The notes below the pieces were generated by a model. That model was not told the origin of the DNA, did no database searches, and saw only the letters and a list, made by a program, of their open reading frames with translations. Positions 7,039 through 15,011 of a stretch of DNA of 64,000 nt are shown one piece after another. A program made the translations under genes and the position numbers. Origin of the DNA: Thalassobacillus_A hwangdonensis (GTDB lineage: Bacteria > Bacillota > Bacilli > Bacillales > Halobacillaceae); assembly GCF_042675915.1 (NCBI RefSeq), contig NZ_JBHTKL010000005.1, positions 496,001-560,000 on the forward strand, in the 5' to 3' direction. Positions within the stretch are counted from its first letter, which is position 1. Each line of letters begins with the position of its first letter.

Positions 7039-8448
7039 ATGTTTTTTAAATCTTTTTTTGATGAGAACCTTGCACAAATGTCCTATATGGTAGGGTGTCA
7101 ACGTACAGGGGAAGCACTCGTTGTGGATCCGGCAAGAGACATCACACCGTACCTTGAAACAGCCAAAAAAGAAGGCTTCAATATTACAGCTACGACAGAA
7201 ACACACATTCATGCCGACTTCGTATCTGGTGCGAGAGAGCTTTCCAAACGGGTGAACGCCAAGCTTTATTTATCCGATGAAGGAGATGAAGGCTGGAAAT
7301 ACAAGTACCTTGACGAAGTGGACCACGAGCTTGTCAAAGACGGCGATACGTTTTATGTAGGAAATGTGAAAATGGATGTCCTGCATACTCCAGGTCATAC
7401 GCCCGAGAGTATCTCATTCGTATTGACAGACGTCGGTGGCGGATCTGATGTGCCGATGGGTATTTTCACCGGAGATTTCGTATTCGTTGGAGATATTGGC
7501 CGACCTGACTTGCTCGAAAAAGCAGCAGGAGCTGAAGGAACAGCACAATCCGGTGCGAAAGATATGTTCCAGGCCCTGAAAAAATTCAAGGAACTCCCTG
7601 ACCACCTGCAATTGTGGCCTGGCCACGGTGCAGGAAGTGCATGCGGGAAATCCTTGGGTGCCGTTCCTCAATCAACCGTCGGTTATGAAAAAATCAATAA
7701 CTGGGCACTACAGATGGAGGACGAATCTCAGTTTGTCAGTGAATTGATAGAAGGACAGCCTGAACCTCCGAAATATTTTGCAATGATGAAGAAGCTCAAT
7801 AAACAAGGGCCTGACTATTTGGAAGAGAAAGAGCTGGAGAAGCTGACAGTGGCCGACCTTAAGAAGTATAAATCGAAAGAACACTTCATTGTCGATACAC
7901 GTTCAGCCAAAGCTTTCTCTGAAGGGCATATCCCTGGAACAATCAATATTCCATTCAACAAGTCCTTCGCTAACTGGGCTGGTTGGCTGATCGGTTATGA
8001 TCAGGACATCATTCTTATCGCAAATGAGTACGATGTCGATGAAATCAAACTTGCGTTGCAATCCATCGGGCTTGACCGTATCGTCGGTAAAGTCGAAGCA
8101 AAAGACTTAGCGCAACAGTCTGGTCTTGAGACTTACGAAAGTGTTACCCCAGAAGAATTGAAAGAGAAGTATAAGGACCATGATGATTATGTGGTCGTAG
8201 ACGTTCGAAACCAATCTGAATGGGATGAAGGGCACATGGAAGATGCCAACCATATCATGCTTGGCACGTTACCGGACCGCACAGATGAAATTCCTGAAGG
8301 TAAGACTCCGGTCGTCCATTGTAAATCAGGTGCGCGCTCTGCGATTGCTACCTCTGTCCTGCAGGCGAAAGGATACAAAGATGTCCTGAACCTTAAAGGC
8401 GGTTTTGACGCCTGGGCTAAAAAGGATTACCCTATCAAAACCTCATGA
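7039..8448 (+). CDS. cstB: CstB-type persulfide dioxygenase-rhodanese fusion
   Basis: This 469-residue cytoplasmic enzyme joins a metallo-beta-lactamase-fold persulfide dioxygenase (about residues 1-235) to two rhodanese domains, the architecture of Staphylococcus aureus CstB, which converts sulfane sulfur and sulfite to thiosulfate. The iron-binding motif THIHADF (residue ~55), HTPGHTPES (~118), GDFVFVGDIGRPD (~150) and WPGHGAGSACGKS (~195) are present. The first rhodanese domain has IANEYD where the active-site Cys would be and so is a pseudo-domain; the second has the catalytic loop HCKSGARSA near residue 435. I chose ATG 7039 because GGAGGG lies 7 nt upstream; a TTG at 7024 would lie on that site. 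A terminator follows. Confidence 0.93.
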   Translation: MFFKSFFDENLAQMSYMVGCQRTGEALVVDPARDITPYLETAKKEGFNITATTETHIHADFVSGARELSKRVNAKLYLSDEGDEGWKYKYLDEVDHELVKDGDTFYVGNVKMDVLHTPGHTPESISFVLTDVGGGSDVPMGIFTGDFVFVGDIGRPDLLEKAAGAEGTAQSGAKDMFQALKKFKELPDHLQLWPGHGAGSACGKSLGAVPQSTVGYEKINNWALQMEDESQFVSELIEGQPEPPKYFAMMKKLNKQGPDYLEEKELEKLTVADLKKYKSKEHFIVDTRSAKAFSEGHIPGTINIPFNKSFANWAGWLIGYDQDIILIANEYDVDEIKLALQSIGLDRIVGKVEAKDLAQQSGLETYESVTPEELKEKYKDHDDYVVVDVRNQSEWDEGHMEDANHIMLGTLPDRTDEIPEGKTPVVHCKSGARSAIATSVLQAKGYKDVLNLKGGFDAWAKKDYPIKTS

Positions 8449-8457
8449 TGAATGTAA

Positions 8458-8486
8458 ACTCCCGACCATGCTCGGGAGTTTTTTAT
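8458..8486 (+). terminator. Terminator after cstB
   Basis: ACTCCCGA pairs perfectly with TCGGGAGT around CCATGC, followed by TTTTTATT. Confidence 0.9.
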
Positions 8487-8705
8487 TGGCGCATTTTTAG
8501 AAGTAAGACGAGCATCTAAACCTGCCCATCTCATGAATCATTTCGTCTTGGATAAGCTAAGCTGTGTTAGTCATCCATCACTGAATAGCATTCGTTTCCA
8601 ATTCTTAAACGAAATCATGAGTAAATGCGACTAGTGGTGGGTAAATCATCTATAAAGCATTTTTGTAAACGGTTCAACAATTCAGATAGGGAGGATGATT
8701 TATCC

Positions 8706-10652
8706 ATGGGGTTGAATGTAACCCAGAAATTGATCAAGGATCATTTAGTTGAAGGAAAAATGGAGCCAGGTGAAGAAATCGGATTAAAGATCGACCAGAC
8801 ATTGACACAGGATGCAACCGGAACAATGGTGATGCTGGAGCTAGAAGCTATGGGAATTGAACGAGCCCAAACAGAAGCATCTGCTCAATATGTCGACCAC
8901 AACCTGATCCAGGAAGACAGCAAAAATCCGGATGACCACTTGTTTTTGCAAAGCGCAGCGAAGCGGTTCGGTCTTTACTTCAGTCGACCTGGTAATGGAG
9001 TGAGTCACCCCGTCCATATGCAGCGGCTGGCGAAACCAGGCAAGACACTGCTCGGGTCTGACAGTCATACGTGTGCCAACGGATGTATGGGGATGCTTGC
9101 AATGGGAGCAGGCGGAATAGACGTAGCTATGGCTATTGCGGGAGAACCTTTTTATGTGAAGATGCCAAAAGTTTGGGGCGTGAAAGTCACTGGGAAACTC
9201 AATGACTGGGTAAGTGCGAAAGATGTCATCCTGGAAATGCTCCGTAGACACGGAGTCAAAGGCGGGGTCAATCATGTGTTTGAATATTATGGTCCCGGCC
9301 TGAAGCACCTTACTGCTATGGATCGCCATGTGATTGCGAATATGGGTGCAGAACTCGGTGCGACCGGAACAGTCTTTCCTTCGGATGAAATGACGAAAAA
9401 GTTTCTTAAGGAACAAGGGAGAAAAGATGACTGGATCGAGCTGCTCGCAGACAAAGACGCTGCCTATGATGTCGAAGATGAAATCGATTTATCTGAAATT
9501 GAACCTATGATTGCGAAACCAACGAGCCCTGGAAACGTAGTAAAGGTAAAGGATGTTGAAGGTGAATCGATCTACCAGTCTTATATCGGTTCTTCCGCCA
9601 ACCCAGGGTACCGTGATTTTGCAGTTGCTTCTGAAATTGTAAAAGGAAAACAAGTGGCTGCAGGGGTTTCATTTGATTTGAACCCTACATCCCGGCAGAT
9701 GCTGCTTGATCTCTCCCAGCATGGGCATATCGGAAACTTCATACAAGCTGGAGGACGTCTTCACCAGGCAGGATGTAACGGATGTATCGGGATGGGACAG
9801 GCGCCTGCAACTGGAAGGAACAGTCTGCGTACCACTCCAAGGAACTTTCCGGGGAGGTCAGGTACGAAGGAAGACGCAGTATTCCTGTGTAGTCCTGAAA
9901 CTGCAGCCGTTTCCGCGTTGACCGGTGTGATCACGGATCCACGTAATGCAGGATTCAACTATCCGAAAGCAAAAGAACTGGATGATCCGACCATCGATCT
10001 TCAACTATTGGAAGAGCCGTTACCTCCAGAAGAAGCGAAACAATTCGACTTAGTGAAGGGGCCTAATGTAGCGTCCATTCCGAAAATGGATGCCCTTCCT
10101 GATCAAATGGAGCTTCCGATACTGTTGAAAATGGGGGATGACATCTCCACAGATGAAATCCTTGCTGGAGGAGCCCGTGTATTGCCTTATCGAAGCAATC
10201 TTCCTGAAATCAGCAAGTTCAGCTTTGAAATAGTTGATGATACTTACTATGACAGAGCAATGGACATCAAAGACAAAGGTGGCCATGCCATCGTAGCAGG
10301 ACAGAACTATGGACAAGGATCAAGTCGTGAACATGCTGCATTGGCGCCGCGTTACTTAGGGTTAAGAGTAGCCATCGTTGAGGACTTTGCAAGAATCCAC
10401 TGGCAGAACCTTGTCAATTTCGGAATTCTTCCTCTCACGTTTGTCGATGGAGGACTGGAAGAGCTTGAGCAGGGTGATGTACTTGTCTTCAATGACTTAA
10501 GAGAGAAAATCAAAAATCAGAATGAATTTGAAGTGGAAGTGAAGGGGAAAGATAAAAAAGTGAAAGTAGCCCACGCGTTATCACCACGTCAGCTCGATAT
10601 GATGCTGATGGGCGGATTGATCAACTGGGTGAAAGAACGTCTGGACCAATAG
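8706..10652 (+). CDS. Aconitase-family hydratase (Aquifex-type, ~650 aa)
   Basis: This 648-residue protein is a single-chain aconitase-superfamily hydro-lyase. The three Fe-S cysteines lie in GSDSHTCANG (near residue 115) and GCNGCIGMGQAP (near 360). DFARIHWQN and GQGSSREHAALAPRYLG form the C-terminal swivel domain. It is shorter than the ~900-residue CitB/AcnA of Bacillus and fits the shorter aconitase group first noted in Aquifex. It probably acts on citrate/isocitrate, but homoaconitate or 3-isopropylmalate-like substrates cannot be excluded. The start is ATG 8706 behind AGGGAGG; an upstream in-frame ATG at 8625 has no ribosome site. It is coupled to the next small gene, whose ribosome site overlaps this stop. 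Confidence 0.85.
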   Translation: MGLNVTQKLIKDHLVEGKMEPGEEIGLKIDQTLTQDATGTMVMLELEAMGIERAQTEASAQYVDHNLIQEDSKNPDDHLFLQSAAKRFGLYFSRPGNGVSHPVHMQRLAKPGKTLLGSDSHTCANGCMGMLAMGAGGIDVAMAIAGEPFYVKMPKVWGVKVTGKLNDWVSAKDVILEMLRRHGVKGGVNHVFEYYGPGLKHLTAMDRHVIANMGAELGATGTVFPSDEMTKKFLKEQGRKDDWIELLADKDAAYDVEDEIDLSEIEPMIAKPTSPGNVVKVKDVEGESIYQSYIGSSANPGYRDFAVASEIVKGKQVAAGVSFDLNPTSRQMLLDLSQHGHIGNFIQAGGRLHQAGCNGCIGMGQAPATGRNSLRTTPRNFPGRSGTKEDAVFLCSPETAAVSALTGVITDPRNAGFNYPKAKELDDPTIDLQLLEEPLPPEEAKQFDLVKGPNVASIPKMDALPDQMELPILLKMGDDISTDEILAGGARVLPYRSNLPEISKFSFEIVDDTYYDRAMDIKDKGGHAIVAGQNYGQGSSREHAALAPRYLGLRVAIVEDFARIHWQNLVNFGILPLTFVDGGLEELEQGDVLVFNDLREKIKNQNEFEVEVKGKDKKVKVAHALSPRQLDMMLMGGLINWVKERLDQ

Positions 10653-10661
10653 GAGGGTACG

Positions 10662-10793
10662 ATGAATCTCAGAGATAATAATTGTCTTGCATGTGACGGC
10701 AGTGGACTTTTGATGGACGATGAGCAGTGGCATTATGTTTGTACAGTTTGTGAAGGTTCGGGAATCAGGAGCCTGGAAATGAAAGAAGAATGA
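10662..10793 (+). CDS. Zinc-ribbon microprotein, 43 residues
   Basis: A 43-residue frame starts at ATG 10662 with AGGAGGG overlapping the aconitase stop codon. It contains two copies of the DnaJ-type knuckle CxxCxGxG: CLACDGSG (residues 8-15) and CTVCEGSG (27-34), separated by a short acidic/aromatic stretch. Four cysteines so arranged should bind one zinc ion or another metal. A terminator follows, so it is the last gene of a two-gene operon. The function is unknown; help with assembly or protection of the neighbouring Fe-S enzyme is only a guess. Confidence 0.75.
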   Translation: MNLRDNNCLACDGSGLLMDDEQWHYVCTVCEGSGIRSLEMKEE

Positions 10794-10801
10794 ACAGCTG
10801 A

Positions 10802-10848
10802 GAAAAAGCAGCCAGGGTGCTTGCCCTAATACTGCTTTTTTCTTTTTT
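10802..10848 (+). terminator. Terminator after zinc-ribbon gene
   Basis: AAAAAGCAG pairs with CTGCTTTTT around an inner CAGGG/CCCT helix, followed by TTTTTTCTTTTTTTT. Confidence 0.85.
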
Positions 10849-10942
10849 TTAGCGTCTTCTTGCCAATATTAGACGGACACCCAAGAACATTCCTCCAATT
10901 CACATAGGCTTTAATGTAGACATTTATGTGGGAGGATTAAAT

Positions 10943-11233
10943 ATGAACGAACACTATAACTATATCGAACCTTCATTTGATGATTATTCTTTTGAACAGG
11001 AGGATGAAAGGTTCATTGGCAGACGACCGGGCTTTGGTTTCGGACGTCCTGGTTTTGGCTTTGGTTTCGGCCGGCCCGGATTCGGTTATGGTTTTGGCAG
11101 ACCATTTGGATTCGGCTTTCCATTTTTAACAGGATTAGCTGCTGGTGCATTGCTTTCTCCCGGTTTTGGGTACGGGTACCCATATGCATATCCACCGTAT
11201 CCTTACTATGGTGGATATCCTTACTGCTGCTGA
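10943..11233 (+). CDS. Gly/Phe/Tyr-rich repeat protein, possibly spore-associated
   Basis: This 96-residue protein has an acidic N-terminus (residues 1-27), then tandem units of the type GFGFGRP (about residues 30-58), a hydrophobic stretch FPFLTGLAAGALL (~59-71) and a tail of Gly-Tyr-Pro ending YPYCC. Such low-complexity tyrosine-rich proteins in Bacillaceae are often spore-coat or surface components, and the C-terminal Cys-Cys could cross-link. That role is inferred. I chose ATG 10943 because GGGAGG sits 7 nt upstream; the GTG at 10928 lies before it. It is monocistronic, with a terminator 17 bp downstream. Confidence 0.75.
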   Translation: MNEHYNYIEPSFDDYSFEQEDERFIGRRPGFGFGRPGFGFGFGRPGFGYGFGRPFGFGFPFLTGLAAGALLSPGFGYGYPYAYPPYPYYGGYPYCC

Positions 11234-11249
11234 TCCATGCGTACAAAGA

Positions 11250-11282
11250 AAGCGCTGCCCATATTTGGACAGCGCTTTTCTG
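11250..11282. terminator. Terminator after repeat protein, shared with mhqO
   Basis: AAGCGCTG and CAGCGCTT pair around a ~12-nt loop and are followed by TTCTGATTTTT on the plus strand. The hairpin lies just past the stop of the convergent mhqO-like gene at 11300. Confidence 0.75.
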
Positions 11283-11299
11283 ATTTTTCGCAACGTGCT

Positions 11300-12268
11300 T
11301 TAATTGGATTTGTTTGTATCCAATGGTTTCAATCTCGCTTCGATTTGACTGCGCTGGGGTTCAAGGAATGGAGGAAGTGCAAGGCTCTCTCCAAGCTTAT
11401 CCATCGGCTCATCTGTATCGAAGCCGGGACCGTCCGTAGCCAGTTCATAAAGGATGCCGTTCGGCTCTCTGAAATATAGGGATGTGAAGTAGTAACGTTC
11501 AACGATTCCTGAATTAGGAATTCGTGCGTCTTTCAGTTTCTCATGCCATGCCTTCAGCTCTTCCATATCTTCTACGCGATAAGCAACGTGGTGAACACTT
11601 CCTTTTCCAGGGCGCTCTGGTGAAAGGTCCGTTCTCGCTTCGACATGGACTTCAGCTCCTGAGCCACCGTCTCCAGTCTCAAAGACACGGATAGGGTGAC
11701 CATTTGAACTATAACCGTCAATTTCACTGAAGCCCATAAGCTCAGTCAACACAGTTGTAGAGGCATCTACTTGGGGTACGGTGATTTTTACAGGACCTAG
11801 CCCTATGATTCCATGTTCTTGTGGAATTTCCGCATGCTTCCATGGCTTTCCACCTGGTACACCCTCATTATGTTCGTCGGATACGAGTGTCAGACGCTGT
11901 CCTTCCGGGTCACGGAATGGCAGAGCGAGACGACCGGCCTGTATCAACGGCTCATCGAATTCAACACCGAGCTTTTCAAAGCGCTGTTTCCAGAATTCAA
12001 TTGAAGCATCGGTCGGGACGCGCAATGCAGTATTGGAGATGCTGTTATTTCCTGTATAAGTCGTTCCAGCCATAGGTATTTCGAAGAAGGTCAAATCTGT
12101 TCCTGGATTCCCTTCTGCATCAGCAAAGAACAAGTGATAAATGGAGGTATCATCCTGGTTGACGGTCTTTTTGACAAGCCGCATTCCCATAGTATTTGTA
12201 TAGAAATCATAGTTATCTTTCGCAACACCAGTAAGTGCGGAGACATGATGGATTCCTTTCAATTGCAT
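11300..12268 (-). CDS. mhqO: Ring-cleaving dioxygenase, MhqO/MhqA family
   Basis: This 322-residue cytoplasmic protein has two vicinal-oxygen-chelate modules, typical of the MhqA/MhqE/MhqO dioxygenases that protect Bacillus against quinones and hydroquinones. The N-terminal module opens with GIHHVSALTG and contains NPGTDLTFFEIP; the C-terminal module has VHHVAYRVED (near residue 225) and FREPNGILYELATDGPGF (near 270), supplying metal-binding His and Glu. It starts at ATG 12268 behind AAAGGAGTTG. An MhqR-like inverted repeat lies ~60 bp upstream. Which of the three paralogues it matches cannot be told from this sequence alone. Confidence 0.88.
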   Translation of the reverse strand: MQLKGIHHVSALTGVAKDNYDFYTNTMGMRLVKKTVNQDDTSIYHLFFADAEGNPGTDLTFFEIPMAGTTYTGNNSISNTALRVPTDASIEFWKQRFEKLGVEFDEPLIQAGRLALPFRDPEGQRLTLVSDEHNEGVPGGKPWKHAEIPQEHGIIGLGPVKITVPQVDASTTVLTELMGFSEIDGYSSNGHPIRVFETGDGGSGAEVHVEARTDLSPERPGKGSVHHVAYRVEDMEELKAWHEKLKDARIPNSGIVERYYFTSLYFREPNGILYELATDGPGFDTDEPMDKLGESLALPPFLEPQRSQIEARLKPLDTNKSN

Positions 12269-12326
12269 GATTCATCCAACTCCTTTTGTAATATTATCCA
12301 AAAATAATAGTGTGTAAGTGCTATTT

Positions 12327-12344
12327 ATCTCGATTTCAAGATAA
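12327..12344. promoter_or_regulatory. MhqR-like operator
   Basis: TATCTCGATTTCAAGATA is an imperfect palindrome close to the known MhqR box tATCTcgaAtTCgAGATa, and the symmetry extends a further four bases on each side. It lies 59 bp upstream of the mhqO-like start and overlaps a minus-strand TTGAAA (12340-12335) that could be a -35 element. Binding of the MarR-type repressor MhqR here would repress the gene until quinone stress. Confidence 0.65.
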
Positions 12345-12373
12345 ATATAACCTTTTTCCATTGTAATGTCAAA

Positions 12374-12427
12374 TCCTAAAACAGAAAACCTCCAACAGAC
12401 TGGGTAGTGTACCAGTCCATTGGAGGT
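12374..12427 (-). terminator. Terminator of the XRE-sda unit
   Basis: AACCTCCAATGGACTGG (minus strand) pairs with CCAGTCTGTTGGAGGTT with one internal mismatch region, followed by TTTTCTGTTTT on the minus strand. Confidence 0.8.
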
Positions 12428-12444
12428 TCTCTTATGTAACAGTA

Positions 12445-12588
12445 TTACGCTTTTATATTTCTATTCAGGTTGAGATTCCTTCTTCGGTTGATTTCATTGC
12501 GTAACAATTCAATGAATGCTTCATCCATCTGTAATTTAATCGCGTTCTGGTATGCCTGAATCAGCATATCGTTCGTTAACTTTTTCAT
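12445..12588 (-). CDS. sda: Sporulation kinase inhibitor Sda
   Basis: This 47-residue frame starts at ATG 12588 behind GGAGG and reads MKKLTNDMLIQAYQNAIKL then FIELLRNEINRR, matching the two-helix hairpin of Sda (B. subtilis: KLSDELLIESYFKA and FIELIENEIKRR). Sda binds sporulation histidine kinases such as KinA and blocks Spo0A phosphorylation when replication is perturbed. It lies 20 bp downstream of the XRE-PAS regulator on the same strand, probably in one transcript; no obvious DnaA-box cluster is seen nearby, unlike the B. subtilis promoter. Confidence 0.9.
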   Translation of the reverse strand: MKKLTNDMLIQAYQNAIKLQMDEAFIELLRNEINRRRNLNLNRNIKA

Positions 12589-12608
12589 GAAGCGGGCCTC
12601 CTTTGCTA

Positions 12609-13133
12609 CTATGCCATTCTGACTGATACAGTAGCTACACCGACAACTTCCCCGTGATCGTTACGGATGGGTTGGGCGAACATATCATATGTCAACAACC
12701 CCTCAGAGAGAGAGTATTGAATTTCCTTTCTTATTGGACATGCTTCTTGGATGACTTGCCGTTTCACTTCGATTGCTTTCTCAGCACCCTCACCTGTAAT
12801 CACTTCATCTATTCTTTTACCAATAATAGTGGAAACATCAAAGTCCGGGTGCGGATTGAAAAGCCAAGTGATTCGTAAATGCAGGTCACAGTGGGTGATT
12901 AGAATAGGCGAGTTGGTCAATGCTAACTCAAAAGGATCGCTGAGCCCTTCCACAAAGAAAGTGGAGGGATTCACTTTTAAGAAACCGGCGATTTTCTTAG
13001 CAACAGTCACACTCGGGTTTCGTGTCCCGTTTTCAATCTGTGCATAGTACGCTCGGTCGATATTTGCACATTCCGCTACTTTCTGCTGGGTATATGCCTT
13101 TTCTTTCCTTAGCTCAATCAGCCATTCTCTCAT
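12609..13133 (-). CDS. XRE-family regulator with C-terminal PAS-like domain
   Basis: This 174-residue protein has an XRE/Cro helix-turn-helix at residues 1-65 (LRKEKAYTQQKVAECANIDR then YYAQIENGTRNPSV) followed by a ~105-residue region resembling a kinase-type PAS domain (ITWLFNPHPDF at about 90, IGKRIDEVI, and PIRNDHGEVVGVATVSVR at the end). It may therefore sense a small ligand or redox state and control local promoters. ATG 13133 is preferred, with AGGTGA just upstream; a GTG at 13148 is the alternative. It is divergent from the BCCT transporter and upstream of sda, making both possible targets. Confidence 0.8.
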   Translation of the reverse strand: MREWLIELRKEKAYTQQKVAECANIDRAYYAQIENGTRNPSVTVAKKIAGFLKVNPSTFFVEGLSDPFELALTNSPILITHCDLHLRITWLFNPHPDFDVSTIIGKRIDEVITGEGAEKAIEVKRQVIQEACPIRKEIQYSLSEGLLTYDMFAQPIRNDHGEVVGVATVSVRMA

Positions 13134-13237
13134 GTAATCACCTGCCACTGTAATAATTCTTTATATGTAGCATGTTTTCCTTGTGGCAATTTGCAACATT
13201 GAAGTAATAGATCTTTTTACCTATTAATGGGTGGGTT

Positions 13238-13262
13238 GTTTATATCATAATCAGTTGGGTAT
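13238..13262 (+). promoter_or_regulatory. Sigma-B-like promoter for the BCCT transporter
   Basis: GTTTAT (13238-13243) and GGGTAT (13257-13262) are 13 bp apart, a near-perfect match to the general-stress consensus GTTTAA-N12-15-GGGTAT. The transporter starts 65 bp downstream, and osmolyte uptake genes are common members of this regulon. Confidence 0.55.
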
Positions 13263-13327
13263 ATGAAAATCATAGCTATACTTAATTACCTATATTATAG
13301 CAAAATAACTTTTGAGAGGGGACAACT

Positions 13328-14851
13328 ATGAAAAAAGTTACGTCAGTTTTTTGGATTACTTTGGCAATTACCCTGTTTTCAGTCATATGGGGATCTGTCG
13401 CACCGAAAAACCTGGAAACGATTACAGGCAATATCCAATCCTACATCTCGGTACATTTCGGCTGGTATTATCTATTGATCGTTACATTATTTGTAGTGTT
13501 CTGCCTTTACATGATCGTGAGTCCATATGGAAAGATGAAATTGGGGAAGCCGGATGACACCCCTGACTACAGCTATTCAACATGGTTTGCCATGCTGTTC
13601 AGTGCTGGAATGGGGATCGGTCTAGTCTTTTATGGAGCAGCTGCACCAATCCAGCAATACATGACGAATCCACCTCTAGCAGAGCCGGGCACGCCCGCAG
13701 CGATGTCGGATGCGATGCGCATCACTTTTTTCCATTACGGCATTCATGCGTGGGGAATCTATGCGATTGTAGCGTTGGTTCTTGCCTACTTTAAATTTCG
13801 CCGTGGCGCACCGGGGTTGATCAGTGCCACGCTTAAACCGATTTTCGGTAAGAAAATGGACGGGGCGTGGGGAACGGTTGTCGATGTGGTAGCGGTATTC
13901 GCCACCATAGTGGGGGTTGCGACCACACTTGGCTTCGGAGCTGCTCAGATAAATGGTGGGATTACGTATCTGACAGGAATTGAAAAAGGGTTCCTTATTC
14001 AATTGCTGATCATTGTCGTTGTAACCGTATTGTTTATGATCTCGGCTTACACTGGATTGAGTAAAGGGATCAAATATTTAAGTAACGCTAATATGGGGCT
14101 CGCGGTAACATTGTTTATCGTTATGCTGATCATCGGACCTACGCTCTATATACTCAATACATTGGTAGAGGCACTTGGATCCTATATCCAGACATTGCCT
14201 AATGAAAGTCTCCGTACCGCGCCTAACAATGAAGAACAGCAGGAATGGATCAAGAACTGGACTGTATTCTTCTGGGCATGGTGGATTGCATGGTCACCAT
14301 TTGTGGGAATCTTCATCGCCCGTGTTTCAAAAGGACGTTCCATTCGGGAATTTCTATCCGGAGTATTATTGGTTCCATCGCTCGTCAGTTTTCTGTGGTT
14401 CTCTGCTTTCGGAGTATCTGCAATCGAGAAGCAGGATGCAGGCGCAGATTTAGCTGGCCTTGCCCCTGAGCAAATGTTGTTCGGTGTATTTGATCAGTAT
14501 CCACTCGGGCTCGTTCTTTCCATTTTAGCGATGATGCTTATCGCCACGTTCTTCATCACATCTGCAGACTCTGCGACGTTCGTTCTTGGTATGCAGACGA
14601 CAAATGGTTCACTGAACCCGCCTAAAGCTGTCAAGTTTGCTTGGGGAATTGCACAATCAGCTACTGCGGCCGTCTTGCTTTATACAGGTGGTCTCCAGGC
14701 ATTGCAAAATGCGCTCATATCAGCAGCTTTTCCATTTTCATTCATCATGCTGCTGATGGTGTACTCGTTATACAAAGCATTGCGGGAAGATAAAGCAGAG
14801 CTGGAACGTGAAAAACAGAACACAAATGCGAAGAATACAAATACTGCTTAA
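13328..14851 (+). CDS. opuD: BCCT glycine betaine transporter (OpuD/BetH type)
   Basis: This 507-residue membrane protein has the 12-helix betaine-carnitine-choline transporter fold. The glycine-rich helix signature GMGIGLVFYGAAAP lies at residues ~98-111, and the aromatic substrate-box helix reads WTVFFWAWWIAWSP near 312-325, followed by FVGIFIARVSKGRSIREF. The Gly-Met-Gly-Ile-Gly motif is typical of sodium-coupled betaine carriers. The charged C-terminal tail (REDKAELEREK) may sense osmotic state. It starts at ATG 13328 behind GAGAGGGG and is monocistronic. The assignment to betaine fits an osmoadapted bacterium, and a related carrier (BetH) is known from Halobacillus. Confidence 0.93.
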   Translation: MKKVTSVFWITLAITLFSVIWGSVAPKNLETITGNIQSYISVHFGWYYLLIVTLFVVFCLYMIVSPYGKMKLGKPDDTPDYSYSTWFAMLFSAGMGIGLVFYGAAAPIQQYMTNPPLAEPGTPAAMSDAMRITFFHYGIHAWGIYAIVALVLAYFKFRRGAPGLISATLKPIFGKKMDGAWGTVVDVVAVFATIVGVATTLGFGAAQINGGITYLTGIEKGFLIQLLIIVVVTVLFMISAYTGLSKGIKYLSNANMGLAVTLFIVMLIIGPTLYILNTLVEALGSYIQTLPNESLRTAPNNEEQQEWIKNWTVFFWAWWIAWSPFVGIFIARVSKGRSIREFLSGVLLVPSLVSFLWFSAFGVSAIEKQDAGADLAGLAPEQMLFGVFDQYPLGLVLSILAMMLIATFFITSADSATFVLGMQTTNGSLNPPKAVKFAWGIAQSATAAVLLYTGGLQALQNALISAAFPFSFIMLLMVYSLYKALREDKAELEREKQNTNAKNTNTA

Positions 14852-14874
14852 ATAAGTATCTTTGGCTTCATCCT

Positions 14875-14911
14875 AACACCCGAGCACTCCACCTTTGTTC
14901 GGGTGTTTTTC
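14875..14911 (+). terminator. Terminator after opuD
   Basis: ACACCCGA pairs with TCGGGTGT across a 15-nt loop and is followed by TTTTTCC. Confidence 0.85.
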
Positions 14912-15011
14912 CTTTGGTTTGAAGGCGCAAATTCTTCCTCGACAAAGCAGTGGTGGAACTTCTTCTTTCCTGATAGTATAGGAATAGTTTCTAATGAAGG
15001 GGATGTGCCCG

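Noticed and set aside
8841..9416. 191-codon minus-strand frame inside the aconitase gene
   Set aside because: Shadow of the coding strand, no start signal.
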